DNA of 64,000 bases from positions 1 to 64,000 of the forward strand of contig CANQTO010000005.1 in NCBI GenBank assembly GCA_947626785.1, read 5' to 3'. Below the pieces are notes generated by a model. The model was given only the letters and a program-made list of their open reading frames with translations. It was not told the origin of the DNA and ran no database searches. The DNA comes from an uncultured Oscillospiraceae bacterium. GTDB lineage: Bacteria > Bacillota > Clostridia > Oscillospirales > Oscillospiraceae. Position 1 is the stretch's first letter. Each line of letters begins with the position of its first letter. The translations under genes and the position numbers were made by a program. This document shows, in pieces, positions 50,186-58,307 of this stretch.

Positions 50186-50226
50186 AGCAACACCGAGGAC
50201 TAACTCCATTAGTCCTCGGTGTTGCT
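50186..50226 (+). terminator. 41-base hairpin repeat, right copy, with T-run
   Basis: Identical to 49927-49967 but followed by TTTTT, so this copy can act as an intrinsic terminator for rightward transcription from the lacI gene. Confidence 0.8.
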
Positions 50227-50252
50227 TTTTAAGTGGTAAAACTTTGGTGTGA

Positions 50253-50339
50253 AACACAGTACCGCGTATAGTTTATGGCACACGCAAGCGGAACGCGCAG
50301 GAGGAGACCGGCGAGGTTTTCGCGGAAAAGGAGCTGTAG
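50253..50339 (+). pseudogene. Possible C-terminal remnant of a lost gene
   Basis: An open stretch of 28 codons without start ends in TAG and encodes a charged tail of YGTRKRNAQEETGEVFAEKE type, with coding-like composition. It begins directly after an in-frame stop and lies beside the repeat island, as expected for debris left by a deletion. It could equally be chance. Confidence 0.25.
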
Positions 50340-50377
50340 CTCAACTTTCCATTTTGCCATAGCCCCTATACCGAGTT

Positions 50378-51439
50378 TTAGCTCTGCCGCTCCGGCAGCG
50401 TGACCGTAAAGGTAGTGATCCCGCCCTCGCTGCTGACCGACACACGCCCGTTGTGCAGCTCCACCACTTTTTTGACGATGGCAAGGCCGATGCCGTTCCC
50501 CTCAGAGGAGTGGGATTCGTCCGCCTGATAGAACTTGTTGAAGACTCTCTCCAGACAGTCCGCCGGGATGTCTTTTCCGTTATTGGAGATGGCGACGCTG
50601 GTCTCCCGCTCGCCCTCGGCGATCTCCACCCGGATCCTCCCGCCGGGCTCGGAGAATTTCACGGCGTTGTCCAGCAGATTGAGCCATACCTGCTTCAGCA
50701 GTTCCTCATTGGCGTAGATCAGGTGCTCGCCGAAATCGATATCCATCTCCAGCTCCTTCTGGGTCCATTTGTCCTCCAGGACCAGGATCGCGCCCCGGAT
50801 CTGCTCCGAGAGGTTGAATTTGGAGACATTGGTCAGGATGGTCTGGTTTTCCACCTTGGTCAGGTTCAGCACGTTGATCGCCATGGAGGACAGGCGCAGG
50901 GACTCCTCCTCGATCACCGCCAGGTACTCCTGCTCTTCCTCCTCCGTCAGATTGCCGCGGCGCAGGAGCTTGGCAAAGCCGGCGATAGAGACGATGGGGG
51001 TCTTGAACTCGTGGGAGAAATTGTTGATGAAATCCGTCCGCAAAACCTCCGTGTGCTCCAGCTCCTCGGCGGCCCGGTTGAAGCTCCTCTCGATCTCCTG
51101 AAAGGCCGGCAGCTCCCCGATGGGCCGGCCGAACGCCAGCCGCGCCCGAAAGTCCCCCCTGGACAGCCGGTCGAGCTTGTCGATGACCCGGTTGAAGGGC
51201 TTCAGGTAGATCTTGCTGGCGGGCAGCGCCAGCAGGAAGCCGGTCCCCGTGCTGATCAGCAGCAGGAAAAGGAGGATGTCGCTGATCCCGGGCTGCTCCT
51301 CAGCGGAGCCGAGCACGCCGAATCTCACCAGGAGATAGAGGATGGCGATAGCCAGCACGATGGCCACGGTGATGATGACAAATACAAAGACCGACAGGAG
51401 CAGGGTGAGCGTAAATCGTGGATGTTTGTCTCTTTTCAT
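50378..51439 (-). CDS. Sensor histidine kinase
   Basis: A 353-residue kinase with two membrane helices (about 11-38 and 50-68) separated by a very short outer loop, a HAMP linker (about 68-125), HisKA with NNFSHEFKTPIVSIAG (phospho-acceptor His about residue 144) and a HATPase domain with LLDNAVKFSEPGG and GNGIGLAIVKKVVELH. The short loop suggests sensing within the membrane, for example of lipid state or a partner protein. Its ATG overlaps the response-regulator stop by 4 bases (ATGA). Confidence 0.92.
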   Translation of the reverse strand: MKRDKHPRFTLTLLLSVFVFVIITVAIVLAIAILYLLVRFGVLGSAEEQPGISDILLFLLLISTGTGFLLALPASKIYLKPFNRVIDKLDRLSRGDFRARLAFGRPIGELPAFQEIERSFNRAAEELEHTEVLRTDFINNFSHEFKTPIVSIAGFAKLLRRGNLTEEEEQEYLAVIEEESLRLSSMAINVLNLTKVENQTILTNVSKFNLSEQIRGAILVLEDKWTQKELEMDIDFGEHLIYANEELLKQVWLNLLDNAVKFSEPGGRIRVEIAEGERETSVAISNNGKDIPADCLERVFNKFYQADESHSSEGNGIGLAIVKKVVELHNGRVSVSSEGGITTFTVTLPERQS

Positions 51440-52110
51440 AGCTTTTTGACCGCCTTATAGCCCAGTCCGCGCACGGACACGATCTCAAACTCATCCCAGC
51501 CCTCAAAGCGCCGGCGCAGCCGGCCCACATGGACGGTGACCGTCTCCCAGCCGGTGTCGCTGTCGGCTCCCCAGATCTCGTCCATCAGCTGGATGCGGGT
51601 AAAGATCTGGCCGGGGTAGGACAGCAGCTTATACAGGAGCAAAAACTCCTTCTGGGGCAGCTCCTGACTCTCCCCTCTCCGCGTGACGGTATAGGAATTG
51701 TAGTCCAGCGTCACGTCTCCGATCACGATCTTCCGCTCGCTGACGATCTGCGCACGGCGGAGCAGGGCTTTGATACGCAGCAGCAGCTTCTCCTCGTCGA
51801 TGGGCTTGGTGATGTAGTCGTCCGTCCCCACGAGAAAGCCTTTCTTCTCATCGGCCGGCAGGTGCTTGGCGGTCACCATCAGGATGGGCAGAGCCGCGTC
51901 GGTCTCCCGGATGCGCTGGGTAAACTCATAGCCGTCCATCTTCGGCATCATCACGTCCAGCACCACCAGGTCGATGTGCTCATGGTCCAGCACCTCCAGC
52001 GCCTCTTCCCCGTTGCTGGCGGTGGTCACGGTGTAATTGGCGTTCTCCAAAAGGGCGGTCAGCAGCCGCCGGGTGTTCTTATCGTCGTCCGCCACGAGAA
52101 TATGAAACAT
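51436..52110 (-). CDS. OmpR-family response regulator
   Basis: A receiver domain with VADDDKNTRRLL, phospho-acceptor Asp in DLVVLDVMMPKMDG (about residue 52) and ITKPIDEEKL, followed by a winged-helix domain ending RGLGYKAVKKL. The start at 52110 has GGGAG at 9 bases; an ATG three codons upstream touches that site. It is divergent from a four-gene membrane/glycolipid set. TTTCGT/ACGAAA boxes lie between them, so it may control both directions. Confidence 0.92.
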   Translation of the reverse strand: MFHILVADDDKNTRRLLTALLENANYTVTTASNGEEALEVLDHEHIDLVVLDVMMPKMDGYEFTQRIRETDAALPILMVTAKHLPADEKKGFLVGTDDYITKPIDEEKLLLRIKALLRRAQIVSERKIVIGDVTLDYNSYTVTRRGESQELPQKEFLLLYKLLSYPGQIFTRIQLMDEIWGADSDTGWETVTVHVGRLRRRFEGWDEFEIVSVRGLGYKAVKKL

Positions 52111-52150
52111 TCCTGCCATCTCCCAATTTCGATTATTAAGATTTGTTTAA

Positions 52151-52177
52151 TTTTTCGTAAAACGAAAAAAGTTTCGT
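52151..52177. promoter_or_regulatory. Candidate operator between the two-component system and the lipid genes
   Basis: TTTTTCGT-AAA-ACGAAAAA (52151-52169) is a perfect inverted repeat. A further TTTCGT (52172-52177) makes a three-box array TTTCGT / ACGAAA / TTTCGT. It lies 41 bases from the regulator start and about 60 from the divergent gene. Confidence 0.5.
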
Positions 52178-52237
52178 TTCAGTTTAGAAAAGGATGCTAC
52201 ATTTTTAAAAAATTTGAAACAGCAGAGGAGATGTGCC

Positions 52238-52720
52238 ATGGGTTTTCTCAAATGCGCCTGTTATCTGGCCCTGACCGGCGTCCTCGCCTTTCTGGCCGGG
52301 CGCATCGTCCCCAAGGGCTGGTTCCATGCGGACCGCTTCCCCTACCGGTGCTTTCCCTTTGAGGACGAGGGCCGGTTCTACAACAAATTTAAGATCCGCG
52401 TCTGGCAGAACAAGGTCCCCGACATGAGCAGGATCTTCCCAGGGCTCCTCCCGCCCAAGAGTCTGACGGGAAATTACAGAGAGCGGCTGCCCCGCATGCT
52501 CCAGGAGACCTGCGTGGCCGAGCTGACCCACGCCCTGCTGTGTGTGACGGGCCTGTACTGCGTGCGGCTGTGGCCCGGCGCCGGCGGCGCGGTAATTGCC
52601 CTGCTGAACGTTTTCCTTAATATGCCTTTCATCTTGATCCAGCGGTACAACCGCCCAAGGCTCGCGAGACTGGCCCAGGGGCTCAGAGAGCCCCGCAACC
52701 TTAAACCTATCTTAACATAA
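52238..52720 (+). CDS. Small membrane protein, CrtO-like acyltransferase family
   Basis: A 160-residue protein with an N-terminal membrane helix, a conserved cytosolic part (FPFEDEGRFYNKFKIRVWQNKVPDMS in pieces) and two C-terminal helices ending NMPFILIQRYNRPRL. This matches the family named after glycosyl-diaponeurosporenoate acyltransferase of staphyloxanthin synthesis. No other carotenoid genes are nearby, so the substrate is probably another glycolipid (inference). GAGGAG is spaced 7 bases from the ATG. First gene of the set 52238-55842. Confidence 0.75.
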   Translation: MGFLKCACYLALTGVLAFLAGRIVPKGWFHADRFPYRCFPFEDEGRFYNKFKIRVWQNKVPDMSRIFPGLLPPKSLTGNYRERLPRMLQETCVAELTHALLCVTGLYCVRLWPGAGGAVIALLNVFLNMPFILIQRYNRPRLARLAQGLREPRNLKPILT

Positions 52721-52736
52721 ACTTCCGAGGCTTTCT

Positions 52737-53459
52737 ATGACTACAAAAAGAACAAAAAGAAAATTTTCCCCGCCGGAGGTGGATTACCGCCGGCTCCGCC
52801 TCCGCAACCTGAACAGTGAGGAGTACCGGCACCTGTGGTATCTGCTCTATTGGCCGGTATACGGGCTGCTCTTCCTGTTCGTGGAGCGCTTCTATTCCGT
52901 GGGCAGCTACCGTGTGGTCTACTGCCGGGCGGACGACCTGATCCCCTTCTGCGAGCTCTTCGTCATCCCCTATCTGCTCTGGTTCGCCGCCCTGGTGGGG
53001 ATGCACCTGTACACGCTGCTCTACGACATCCCCAGCTTCAAGCGGATGATGCGCTTTATCATCATCACCTATTCCGTGACCATCCTGGTCTATCTGCTCT
53101 GCCCCACCTGCCAGCAGCTCCGCCCCGCCGCCTTTGCAAGGGACAACATTCTGACCCGGTTCATGGCCGCCTTCTATCGGTTTGACACCAACACCAACGT
53201 CTGCCCCTCCATCCACGTCATTGGCGCTCTGGCGGTCATGTTTACGGGCCTCCACTGCCGCCGTCTGAGCCGGGGCACGAAGGCGGCCCTCTCGGTCCTG
53301 TGCGTTTTGATGTGCCTGTCCACCGTCTTTCTCAAGCAGCACTCCCTGATCGACGTGGCGGCCGCCCTGCCCGTCTGTCTACTGGCCTATGTCCTGTGCT
53401 TCCGCACCCCGGAGCGGCACGCGAAGCTCCGGACGGCGAGAGGCGTACAGCGCATTTAA
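52737..53459 (+). CDS. PAP2-superfamily membrane phosphatase/transferase
   Basis: A 240-residue protein with about six membrane helices. PAP2 signatures are reduced but visible: RDNILTRFMAAFYRFDTNTNVCPSIHV (the PSxH motif, read in parts) and LKQHSLIDVAAALP with the catalytic His of the third motif. Relatives include inositol phosphoceramide synthase-like and lipid-phosphate phosphatases, which act on the outer leaflet. It starts 16 bases after the acyltransferase-like gene. Confidence 0.82.
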   Translation: MTTKRTKRKFSPPEVDYRRLRLRNLNSEEYRHLWYLLYWPVYGLLFLFVERFYSVGSYRVVYCRADDLIPFCELFVIPYLLWFAALVGMHLYTLLYDIPSFKRMMRFIIITYSVTILVYLLCPTCQQLRPAAFARDNILTRFMAAFYRFDTNTNVCPSIHVIGALAVMFTGLHCRRLSRGTKAALSVLCVLMCLSTVFLKQHSLIDVAAALPVCLLAYVLCFRTPERHAKLRTARGVQRI

Positions 53460-53477
53460 ATGAGAGGAGAAGTTTCT

Positions 53478-54608
53478 ATGCGCATCCTGATCCTGAGCTG
53501 CAACACCGGCGAGGGGCACAACTCCTGCGCCAGCGCCCTGAAGGAGCTCTTTGACAGCAAGGGGCACTACTGCGTCACGGAGGAGGCCCTCAGCTTCATC
53601 TCGCCTGCGGCGGCCAGGCTGATCTCCCGGGGGCACACGCTGATCTACCGGTACTTCCCCGGTCTGTTCCGCTGGGGCTACGGCTTTGCCGAGAGGCACC
53701 CGGCGGCCTACCGCAGCGGCTCCGCCCTGAACCGGTTCTTCTGCTCCGGCCGGCAGCGCCTGGCGGAGTATATCGACTCCCGGGACTTTGACGCGGTGAT
53801 CTGTACCCACACCTTTGCCGGCATCATGCTGACCGGGGCAAAGCAGCTGTGCCGGACGGACTTCACCACCGCCTTTGTGGGGACGGACTACACCTGCAGC
53901 CCCACCACGGAGGCCGGAGACTTTGACGTGTACTTTATCCCGGACGACACGCTGGCAAAGGAATACACGGACTACGGGATCCCCGCGTCCAAGCTGGTCC
54001 CCAGCGGCATCCCCATCCGGCAGATGTTCTATACGGACATGGAGAAGGCGGCCGCCAAGGCGGCGGAGGGCGTGGACAGGGAGCACAAGCATCTGCTTGT
54101 CATGGGCGGGAGCATGGGCTGCGGCCGGCTCGACAAGCTGATCTTTCTGCTGGCAAACTCCCTGCGGCCGGACGAGGAGATCACCGTCATCTGCGGGACC
54201 AACAAGCGGATGCAGAAAAAACTCAGCCGGCGCTATCGGAGAGCGCCGAATATCCACATCCGGGGCTATGTGTCGGACGTGCCCTGCCTGATGGACAGCG
54301 CGGACCTCTACCTGACCAAGCCGGGCGGCATCAGCGTGACGGAGGCCAAGCACAAGCACCTCCCCATGATCTGCCTGAACACCGTCGCCGGCTGCGAGGC
54401 ATACAACTGCCGCTTCTTCGTGGAAAAGGGCTGCGCGGTCTCGGAGAACAATATCGCCGCTCTGTCCCGGCAGTGCCTCTCTCTCCTGCGGGGAGATGAG
54501 GAGCGCATGAAGCTGGAGGCACACTATGCAGCCCTGGCGGACCGGAACTCCGCCCAGATCATCTATGACTATCTGACCAGTAAAGTGTTGTTCGCAAGCT
54601 CGTTTTGA
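53478..54608 (+). CDS. Glycolipid glycosyltransferase, MGDG synthase/UgtP-like
   Basis: A 376-residue GT28-type enzyme. The N-terminal lobe starts MRILILSCNTGEGHNSCAS (the GxGH motif of diacylglycerol glycosyltransferases). The C-terminal lobe has MGGSMGCGRLDKLI, ICGTNKRMQKKL and YLTKPGGISVTEAKHKHLPMI, which bind the nucleotide sugar. Members add glucose or galactose to diacylglycerol. The start at 53478 follows AGAGGAGAAG; a start six codons earlier lacks one. It sits with PAP2 and acyltransferase-like genes, so membrane glycolipid synthesis is likely. Confidence 0.88.
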   Translation: MRILILSCNTGEGHNSCASALKELFDSKGHYCVTEEALSFISPAAARLISRGHTLIYRYFPGLFRWGYGFAERHPAAYRSGSALNRFFCSGRQRLAEYIDSRDFDAVICTHTFAGIMLTGAKQLCRTDFTTAFVGTDYTCSPTTEAGDFDVYFIPDDTLAKEYTDYGIPASKLVPSGIPIRQMFYTDMEKAAAKAAEGVDREHKHLLVMGGSMGCGRLDKLIFLLANSLRPDEEITVICGTNKRMQKKLSRRYRRAPNIHIRGYVSDVPCLMDSADLYLTKPGGISVTEAKHKHLPMICLNTVAGCEAYNCRFFVEKGCAVSENNIAALSRQCLSLLRGDEERMKLEAHYAALADRNSAQIIYDYLTSKVLFASSF

Positions 54609-54624
54609 GACTTCTTATAAAAAC

Positions 54625-55842
54625 ATGAAAACATTTATCCAAGACGGCATCGCTGCCGTGTGCAGTAAGTTTAAGAGACGGTCGGCCGGTTCGGAGAGCG
54701 AATACGCCTGCCAGAGGTATTTTGCGGAGGAGCTGGGGCAGTGGTGCGACCGGGTGGACATCGAGGAATTCAAGCTCCATCCAAAGGCTTTTCTGGGCTG
54801 GATCCTCCTCTGCGCCTCGTCGGAGCTGCTGGCCGCCGTTCTGCTGTGGGTCGGGGCGGTGTTTGACCGGCGGGGCGCTGTCTGCGCCGCCCTGGTCCTG
54901 GCCCTGTTCTCCGTGTGCCTGGCCTGGTTCGAGTTTTTCCGCTACCGGGAATTCATCGACTTTCTGTTTCCCTCGGCCAGCTCCCACAACGTCTTCGCCG
55001 TCCGGGAGAGCCTGGAGCCGCCCCGGCGGCGGATCATCTTCGGAGGCCACGCGGACGCGGCCTATGAGTTTACCCTGGTCCGCAAGGCGGACGGGAAGCT
55101 CTGCGTCCCGCTGATCGTCCTGTCCGTGGCGGGCGTCGCCCTGACCTTTGCCATGTCGCTCCTGTCGCTGGCGGCCTTCTGGGCAAAGCCGCCCCTCTCC
55201 CGGCGGCTCCGGTACGCGGCGGCCGTTGTCGCGACAGTCTTTGCGCCGGTCTTCGTCCTGTTTCTGTTCTTCACCAACTGGAACTGCGTGACCGACGGAG
55301 CCAACGACGACCTGTCGGCCTGCTACGCGGCCTTTGCCGTCCTGCGGCACATGGAGGAAAACGGCATCCGCTTTAAAAATACGGAGGTCTGCTGCCTCAT
55401 CAGCGGCTCCGAGGAGTCCGGCCTGCGGGGCGCGAAGGCCTTTGCCAGGCGGCACCGGCAGGAGCTGACAGAGATCGAGACGGTCTTCATCGCCATGGAC
55501 ACCCTGCGGGAGACGGAGCAGCTACAGGTGTACACCAACGGCATGTTCGGCATGCAGAAGTCCAGCGAGGCCGTGGGCGCTCTGGTGAAGGAGGCGGCCC
55601 GGGACTGCGGGGTGAAGCTGCCCTATGCCGCCCCCTATCCCGGGGCGGTGGACTCCGACGCCTTTGCTCAGGAGGGGCTGCTCTCCTGCGGGCTCTGCGG
55701 CGTAGACCACGACCCGAAGCCCTACTACCACACCCGGCTGGACACCGCGGACAACATAGACCCCGCCTGCATCGAGCTGTGCGCCCGGATCTGCCTCCGG
55801 GCCGCGGAGCTCTACGACCGGCAGGGCCTTGGAAGCATGTAA
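54625..55842 (+). CDS. Membrane-embedded M28-family zinc peptidase-like protein
   Basis: A 405-residue protein whose peptidase core is interrupted by membrane helices. Two helices at about 60-100 and two at about 160-215 flank the first metal ligand segment IIFGGHADAAYEF. Then come GANDDLSACYAA (bridging Asp), LISGSEESGLRGAKAF (catalytic Glu pair), FIAMDTLRE and YYHTRLDTADNI (last His ligand). This is the ligand order of M28 aminopeptidases. The physiological substrate is unknown; the glycolipid gene neighbours suggest an envelope role. It follows the glycosyltransferase by 16 bases. Confidence 0.82.
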   Translation: MKTFIQDGIAAVCSKFKRRSAGSESEYACQRYFAEELGQWCDRVDIEEFKLHPKAFLGWILLCASSELLAAVLLWVGAVFDRRGAVCAALVLALFSVCLAWFEFFRYREFIDFLFPSASSHNVFAVRESLEPPRRRIIFGGHADAAYEFTLVRKADGKLCVPLIVLSVAGVALTFAMSLLSLAAFWAKPPLSRRLRYAAAVVATVFAPVFVLFLFFTNWNCVTDGANDDLSACYAAFAVLRHMEENGIRFKNTEVCCLISGSEESGLRGAKAFARRHRQELTEIETVFIAMDTLRETEQLQVYTNGMFGMQKSSEAVGALVKEAARDCGVKLPYAAPYPGAVDSDAFAQEGLLSCGLCGVDHDPKPYYHTRLDTADNIDPACIELCARICLRAAELYDRQGLGSM

Positions 55843-55849
55843 AACAACC

Positions 55850-55893
55850 AAAACACAGGGACATCCAAACTAACGGATGTCCCTGTGTTTTTT
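55850..55893. terminator. Bidirectional terminator after the M28 gene
   Basis: Arms AAAACACAGGGACATCC / GGATGTCCCTGTGTTTTTT with an 8-base loop separate the M28 gene from the convergent DUF2812 gene. Confidence 0.88.
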
Positions 55894-57259
55894 ATTTTGC
55901 AAACCTCTCCGCCACCACCGCGATCTGCTCTGCCGTGGGTTCCCAGGAAAAGCGTATCTCCACAAGATAGTCCTCATAGCACAGCAGATACTGATCCAGA
56001 TATCCCGTGCTCCAATTGAGCCGGTAGGCCTCTTGAGCCCGCCAGGGGGCCGGGTCCCAGGGCTCATAGTGGTCGGCCAGGACCGCCTGTCCGTCCTGCA
56101 CCTCGTCCTCATGGCTGCCGAGCAGGCTGTCCCGGCAGAAGCCGTAGAGGAGCGGGAGCTTCACCTCCGTGACCGTGAGCTCCAGCTCAGGCCGTTCACC
56201 CGCCGCCGCGTCCGGCCGGGGCCGCTGCCGGGTGCTGATCCGCCCCAGCAGCAGGGACTCCTCCCGCTGGACTTCCCGGCGGTAGTCCTCAAAGGAGCCG
56301 GGCAGCAGCTCCTCGAGCGCCAGGGGCAGGCTGCCGCTCTCCTCCGCCGTCTCCCGGTCAAAGGACCCGTTCCGAACGGCCCGCAGGATGCCGAAGGTGG
56401 CGCCGCCCATCAGGGCGAAGGCCAGCACAAAGCTGGTAAGAACGGTCAGGGTCCGGTTCAGGCCCCGGGGCGCCTTCAGGCGCTTGAGCAGCAGCTTGAC
56501 GCCGTTGACCAGCAGGATCAGTGCGGCCGTGACCGGCAGCATGATCAGGGCCACGGTCCGCTGTAGGGCGCTGCCCTGGGTCAGCGTGGAGAGCAGCCAA
56601 TAGACGAAGCCCAGCAGGACCAGGACCAGAGCCCCCTTCTGGACCCGGGAAAAGCTCCGGGTCTCCGGCAGCTCCCCCCGCTCCGCCGCCCGGGCCGCCC
56701 TCCGGGACCAGACGAAATATCCGCCCAACTCCAGGGCGCAGAGCAGGAACAGGAGCAGCCAGGTAAAGCCCGTGAACATGTTCAGGGCGCTGGCCAGCAG
56801 CCCGATGGGGTCCCCCAGCAGCCGGGAGACGAACAGGCCGCAGTCCAATGCGGCGATCAGCAGCAGAGCGGACCAGACGGGCAGATAGCTTCTTTTAGCC
56901 GCGGCCCGGATGGTCTGCACCTCCACGGCCGGGTCCGTCTCCAGAGGGACCGGGTCCTCCCGTTCATTGTAAAAGATCTGCATCTGAGCGGACTGGGCCG
57001 CCGGCGCCCAGCCGGTCTGGGCGCAGAACTCGTGGAATTCCCGCTGTTCCCCGGTGGGCTCCGGGTCAAATTCCGAGGCCTTGGGGAAATAGCTGACCCA
57101 GAAAGACAGCTTCTTCGGTTCGATCCGCCGGTAGACCCAGCCGAAATTGGTCATGCCCTCGATCAGCCAGCCCTCTTCGGCCATCCTGCTCAGATGCCGG
57201 GCGATCCCGGTATAGTCAAAGAAGGAAAAGGCCTCCAGGCGGCGTTTCCTGTCTCTCAT
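55892..57259 (-). CDS. DUF2812 membrane protein, partner of PadR
   Basis: A 455-residue protein. The N-terminal DUF2812 domain (about 1-130) has FDYTGIARHLSRMAEEGWLIEGM and FWVSYFPKASEFDP. Five or so membrane helices follow (about 150-340), then an extracytoplasmic C-terminal domain. DUF2812 proteins are commonly encoded with a PadR regulator; they may be anti-sigma-like or stress sensors, but no function is established. The ATG overlaps the padR stop (ATGA). GAGGGGGAGGCGAA precedes it. A longer upstream frame only shadows padR. Confidence 0.82.
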   Translation of the reverse strand: MRDRKRRLEAFSFFDYTGIARHLSRMAEEGWLIEGMTNFGWVYRRIEPKKLSFWVSYFPKASEFDPEPTGEQREFHEFCAQTGWAPAAQSAQMQIFYNEREDPVPLETDPAVEVQTIRAAAKRSYLPVWSALLLIAALDCGLFVSRLLGDPIGLLASALNMFTGFTWLLLFLLCALELGGYFVWSRRAARAAERGELPETRSFSRVQKGALVLVLLGFVYWLLSTLTQGSALQRTVALIMLPVTAALILLVNGVKLLLKRLKAPRGLNRTLTVLTSFVLAFALMGGATFGILRAVRNGSFDRETAEESGSLPLALEELLPGSFEDYRREVQREESLLLGRISTRQRPRPDAAAGERPELELTVTEVKLPLLYGFCRDSLLGSHEDEVQDGQAVLADHYEPWDPAPWRAQEAYRLNWSTGYLDQYLLCYEDYLVEIRFSWEPTAEQIAVVAERFAK

Positions 57260-57579
57260 TTCGCCTCCCCCTCTCTGAAAACGGCGCGGTAATCCGCCGC
57301 CTGGGCGCATATGCGCCGGTACTCCTCCTCCAGCCGCTTCCGGCCCGTCTCCGTGAGGATGTAGCTGCGCCGCCGCCCCTCCACCTTCGTCTCCCGGATC
57401 AGCCCCGCCTCCACGAACTGCTCCAGCAGGGTGTAGAGCGTGCCGGAGCCGATGCGGACCCGCCCGCCGGTCATGGCCGGGACCCGGTCCAGGATATCCA
57501 TCCCGCACAGCTCCCTCTCCAGGCACAGGAGCGTATAGAACATCTGCTCCGTCAGCGTTTGAAATTTCAGCCGCGGCAC
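57256..57579 (-). CDS. PadR-family regulator
   Basis: A 107-residue winged-helix repressor with EQMFYTLLCLERELCGMDIL, the conserved IGSGTLYTLLEQFVEAGLI recognition region and RRRSYILTETGRKRLEEEYRR. It starts at GTG (57579) behind AGGGGACACCC. It likely represses its own operon through the two CTCGAATATCGAG sites at its promoter, and the DUF2812 gene is coupled to it. Inducer unknown; PadR proteins respond to phenolic or amphipathic compounds or to partner proteins. Confidence 0.92.
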   Translation of the reverse strand: MPRLKFQTLTEQMFYTLLCLERELCGMDILDRVPAMTGGRVRIGSGTLYTLLEQFVEAGLIRETKVEGRRRSYILTETGRKRLEEEYRRICAQAADYRAVFREGEAK

Positions 57580-57595
57580 GGGTGTCCCCTTCTTT

Positions 57596-57650
57596 CTCGA
57601 ATATCGAGTTTAACTGTCTTGATTATATTCTCGATATTCGAGATTGTCAA
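57596..57650 (-). promoter_or_regulatory. Consensus padR promoter with two inverted operator sites
   Basis: On the minus strand TTGACA (57650-57645), 17 bases and TATAAT (57627-57622) are a perfect sigma-A match. The spacer contains CTCGAATATCGAG (minus strand, 57642-57630). A second copy in opposite orientation lies at 57608-57596, just past the expected start near 57615. Repressor binding would cover promoter and start site. Confidence 0.85.
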
Positions 57651-57685
57651 GAGGGCTGTAGAAAACAAAAAAATTTTTTAAAACA

Positions 57686-57715
57686 TGAAACCAACTGCCC
57701 CTTTTTGTTGACTAA
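57686..57715 (+). promoter_or_regulatory. Candidate ECF-type promoter of the sigma factor gene
   Basis: TGAAACC at 57686 resembles the -35 of ECF sigma promoters, and GTTGACTAA lies about 16 bases downstream. This suggests autoregulation. The -10 of this sigma group is not known, so confidence is low. An A-run and T-run at 57662-57680 precede it. Confidence 0.4.
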
Positions 57716-57749
57716 TAGAATGAGAGCTCTCAACACAAGGAGAAACCCC

Positions 57750-58307
57750 ATGGAAGATCAAGCCATCGTCGATCTGTACTGGCAGCGGTCCGACCAAGCC
57801 ATCGAGGAGACGGACCGGAAGTACGGCCGCTACTGCCACGCTATCGCCTATAAGCTCTGCGCCGACCACCGGGACGCGGAGGAGTGCGTCAACGACACCT
57901 GGCTCTGCGCCTGGAACCTGATGCCGGACAAGCGCCCGTCCATTCTGTCCAGCTTTCTGGGCACCATCACCCGGAGCCTCGCCATCAACCGCTATAAGGC
58001 AAAGACCCGGAAAAAGCGCGGCGGCGGGGAGACGGCGCTGGCGCTGGAGGAGCTGTCCGAGTGCATCCCCAGCCGGGTGGATGTGGAGCGGAGCTACGAG
58101 AGCAAGGAATTTGAGGCCGCCATCGGCCGCTTCGTCAAGGGCCTCTCCGAGACGGAGCAGAAGATCTTCGTCTCCCGCTACTGGTACATGGCCCCGGTGG
58201 CGGAGATCGCGGAGCGGATGCACTTCAGCCTGGGCAAGACGAAGAGCATCCTGTTCCGGCTCCGGGGCCGGCTGCGCACGTATTTACAGGAGGAAGGACT
58301 ATGTTAG
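57750..58307 (+). CDS. ECF-type RNA polymerase sigma factor
   Basis: A 185-residue sigma-70 family protein with region 2 (YGRYCHAIAYKLCADHRDAEECVNDTW, read in parts) and region 4 (LSETEQKIFVSRYWYM followed by the helix-turn-helix VAEIAERMHFSLGKTKSILFRL). The Arg/Lys-rich link KAKTRKKRGGG lies between. AAGGAGAAACCCC precedes the ATG at 57750; the earlier open frame is intergenic. It overlaps the next gene by 7 bases, whose product is probably its regulator or target. Confidence 0.9.
   Translation: MEDQAIVDLYWQRSDQAIEETDRKYGRYCHAIAYKLCADHRDAEECVNDTWLCAWNLMPDKRPSILSSFLGTITRSLAINRYKAKTRKKRGGGETALALEELSECIPSRVDVERSYESKEFEAAIGRFVKGLSETEQKIFVSRYWYMAPVAEIAERMHFSLGKTKSILFRLRGRLRTYLQEEGLC

Noticed and set aside
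49927-50226. CRISPR-like or insertion-sequence reading of the repeat island
   Set aside because: Only two hairpin copies, no spacer array, no transposase frame and no target-site duplication that can be recognised.
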